A stretch of 64,000 nt of DNA from CAZMGG01 sp964565715 (GTDB lineage Bacteria; Planctomycetota; UBA1135; UBA2386), in assembly GCA_964565715.1 (NCBI GenBank), contig CAZMGG010000013.1, positions 1 through 64,000 of the forward strand. Reading direction: 5' to 3'. This document shows, one piece after another, positions 63,673-64,000 of this stretch. The notes under the pieces were generated by a model. That model saw nothing but the letters and a program-made list of their open reading frames with translations, was not told where the DNA came from and made no database searches. Position 1 is the stretch's first letter. The number at the start of each line of letters is the position of its first letter. Position numbers and translations under genes: made by a program.

Positions 63673-64000
63673 CCCATGGCTTAGTGTTGTCGCCGGATGG
63701 CATGCTGAACCCGCGCTCCTTGCGGAAGACAATGCTGCTTCCATCTGCACTAAGCCCAGAACCCTTCGACCTGAGTATCTGACGGATGCTGACGGTCACA
63801 TGATCGTTGTTGCACGCACAGGCGCCACCACTACTGAAACGCACAAAGATGTCCAGCGTAGGATCGATCCGACTAGTGCCAAGAATGCCATGTCCGTAGG
63901 AGGCTGCTGCGCTTAACGATGGCACATCAGTGATGGGAATCTCGCCAGAGAAACAAGGATCTGCTGACCCTCCTCCAAGCCACTCCTTTCCCTGCACAGT
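63665..64000 (-). CDS. C-terminal end of an unknown protein (partial)
   Basis: The frame is open to the right edge and ends at 63665 with TAG, giving about 111 residues. Segments such as LDIFVRFSSGGACACNNDH and SKGSGLSADGSSIVFRKE look like a beta-rich exported protein. The start lies beyond the window. Family not recognised. Confidence 0.5.
   Translation of the reverse strand, partial: TVQGKEWLGGGSADPCFSGEIPITDVPSLSAAASYGHGILGTSRIDPTLDIFVRFSSGGACACNNDHVTVSIRQILRSKGSGLSADGSSIVFRKERGFSMPSGDNTKPWAY

Overview
The window is GC-rich (about 70% by eye) bacterial DNA, most likely from a member of the Planctomycetota. This rests on several lineage-typical families side by side: a DUF1501 protein next to a cytochrome/DUF1549/DUF1553 protein, a cytochrome-LRR-YHS membrane protein, Ser/Thr kinases with TPR or formylglycine-enzyme-like tails, a sigma factor beside a TPR kinase, and many large secreted FG-GAP, SBBP or Asp-box proteins. 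The assignment is an inference from gene content. Many genes overlap by 4 bp (ATGA or GTGA), which suggests dense, translationally coupled operons.

1-9.4 kb: the end of mqnC and all of mqnE (futalosine menaquinone pathway), a large lipoprotein, then divergently a nitroreductase of the iodotyrosine-deiodinase type with a secreted squalene-cyclase-like protein, and a kinase with a formylglycine-enzyme-like domain. 9.4-14.2 kb: a sugar isomerase and a Gfo/Idh/MocA dehydrogenase lie between two unrelated DUF4143 ATPases with AT-rich leaders. 14.3-20.8 kb: two large exported proteins and a redoxin ruined by an internal deletion. 20.8-24.5 kb: mqnA followed by both subunits of topoisomerase VI. 24.5-32.5 kb: an ATP-grasp enzyme, a secreted protein, a CocE-type hydrolase, a sigma factor-kinase pair and an Asp-box protein.

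32.8-36.3 kb: a lower-GC two-gene island, an AAA ATPase and a subtilisin-like protease, matching the IetAS defence/incompatibility type. 36.4-44.3 kb: HEAT-like and secreted proteins, a hipBA toxin-antitoxin pair with two matching operators, an FG-GAP protein, and a galactose-oxidase-like copper radical oxidase whose signal-peptide region carries a pentanucleotide repeat that sets the reading frame. 44.4-48.7 kb: a TlpA-like thioredoxin behind a 79-residue glutaredoxin with an in-frame UGA in its active site (UxxC) and a fitting bacterial SECIS hairpin, plus a large SBBP-repeat protein. 48.7-56.5 kb: the DUF1501/DUF1553/cytochrome operon.

56.5-64 kb is less orderly: an uncertain reading frame, an ATPase-lipoprotein-small membrane protein operon, an IS1380 transposase remnant fused into a truncated secreted-protein gene, a 104-bp tandem duplication, two poorly conserved proteins and palindromes at the right edge.

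The strongest observations are the selenocysteine glutaredoxin, the apparently phase-variable copper oxidase, the IetAS island, and topoisomerase VI downstream of mqnA.
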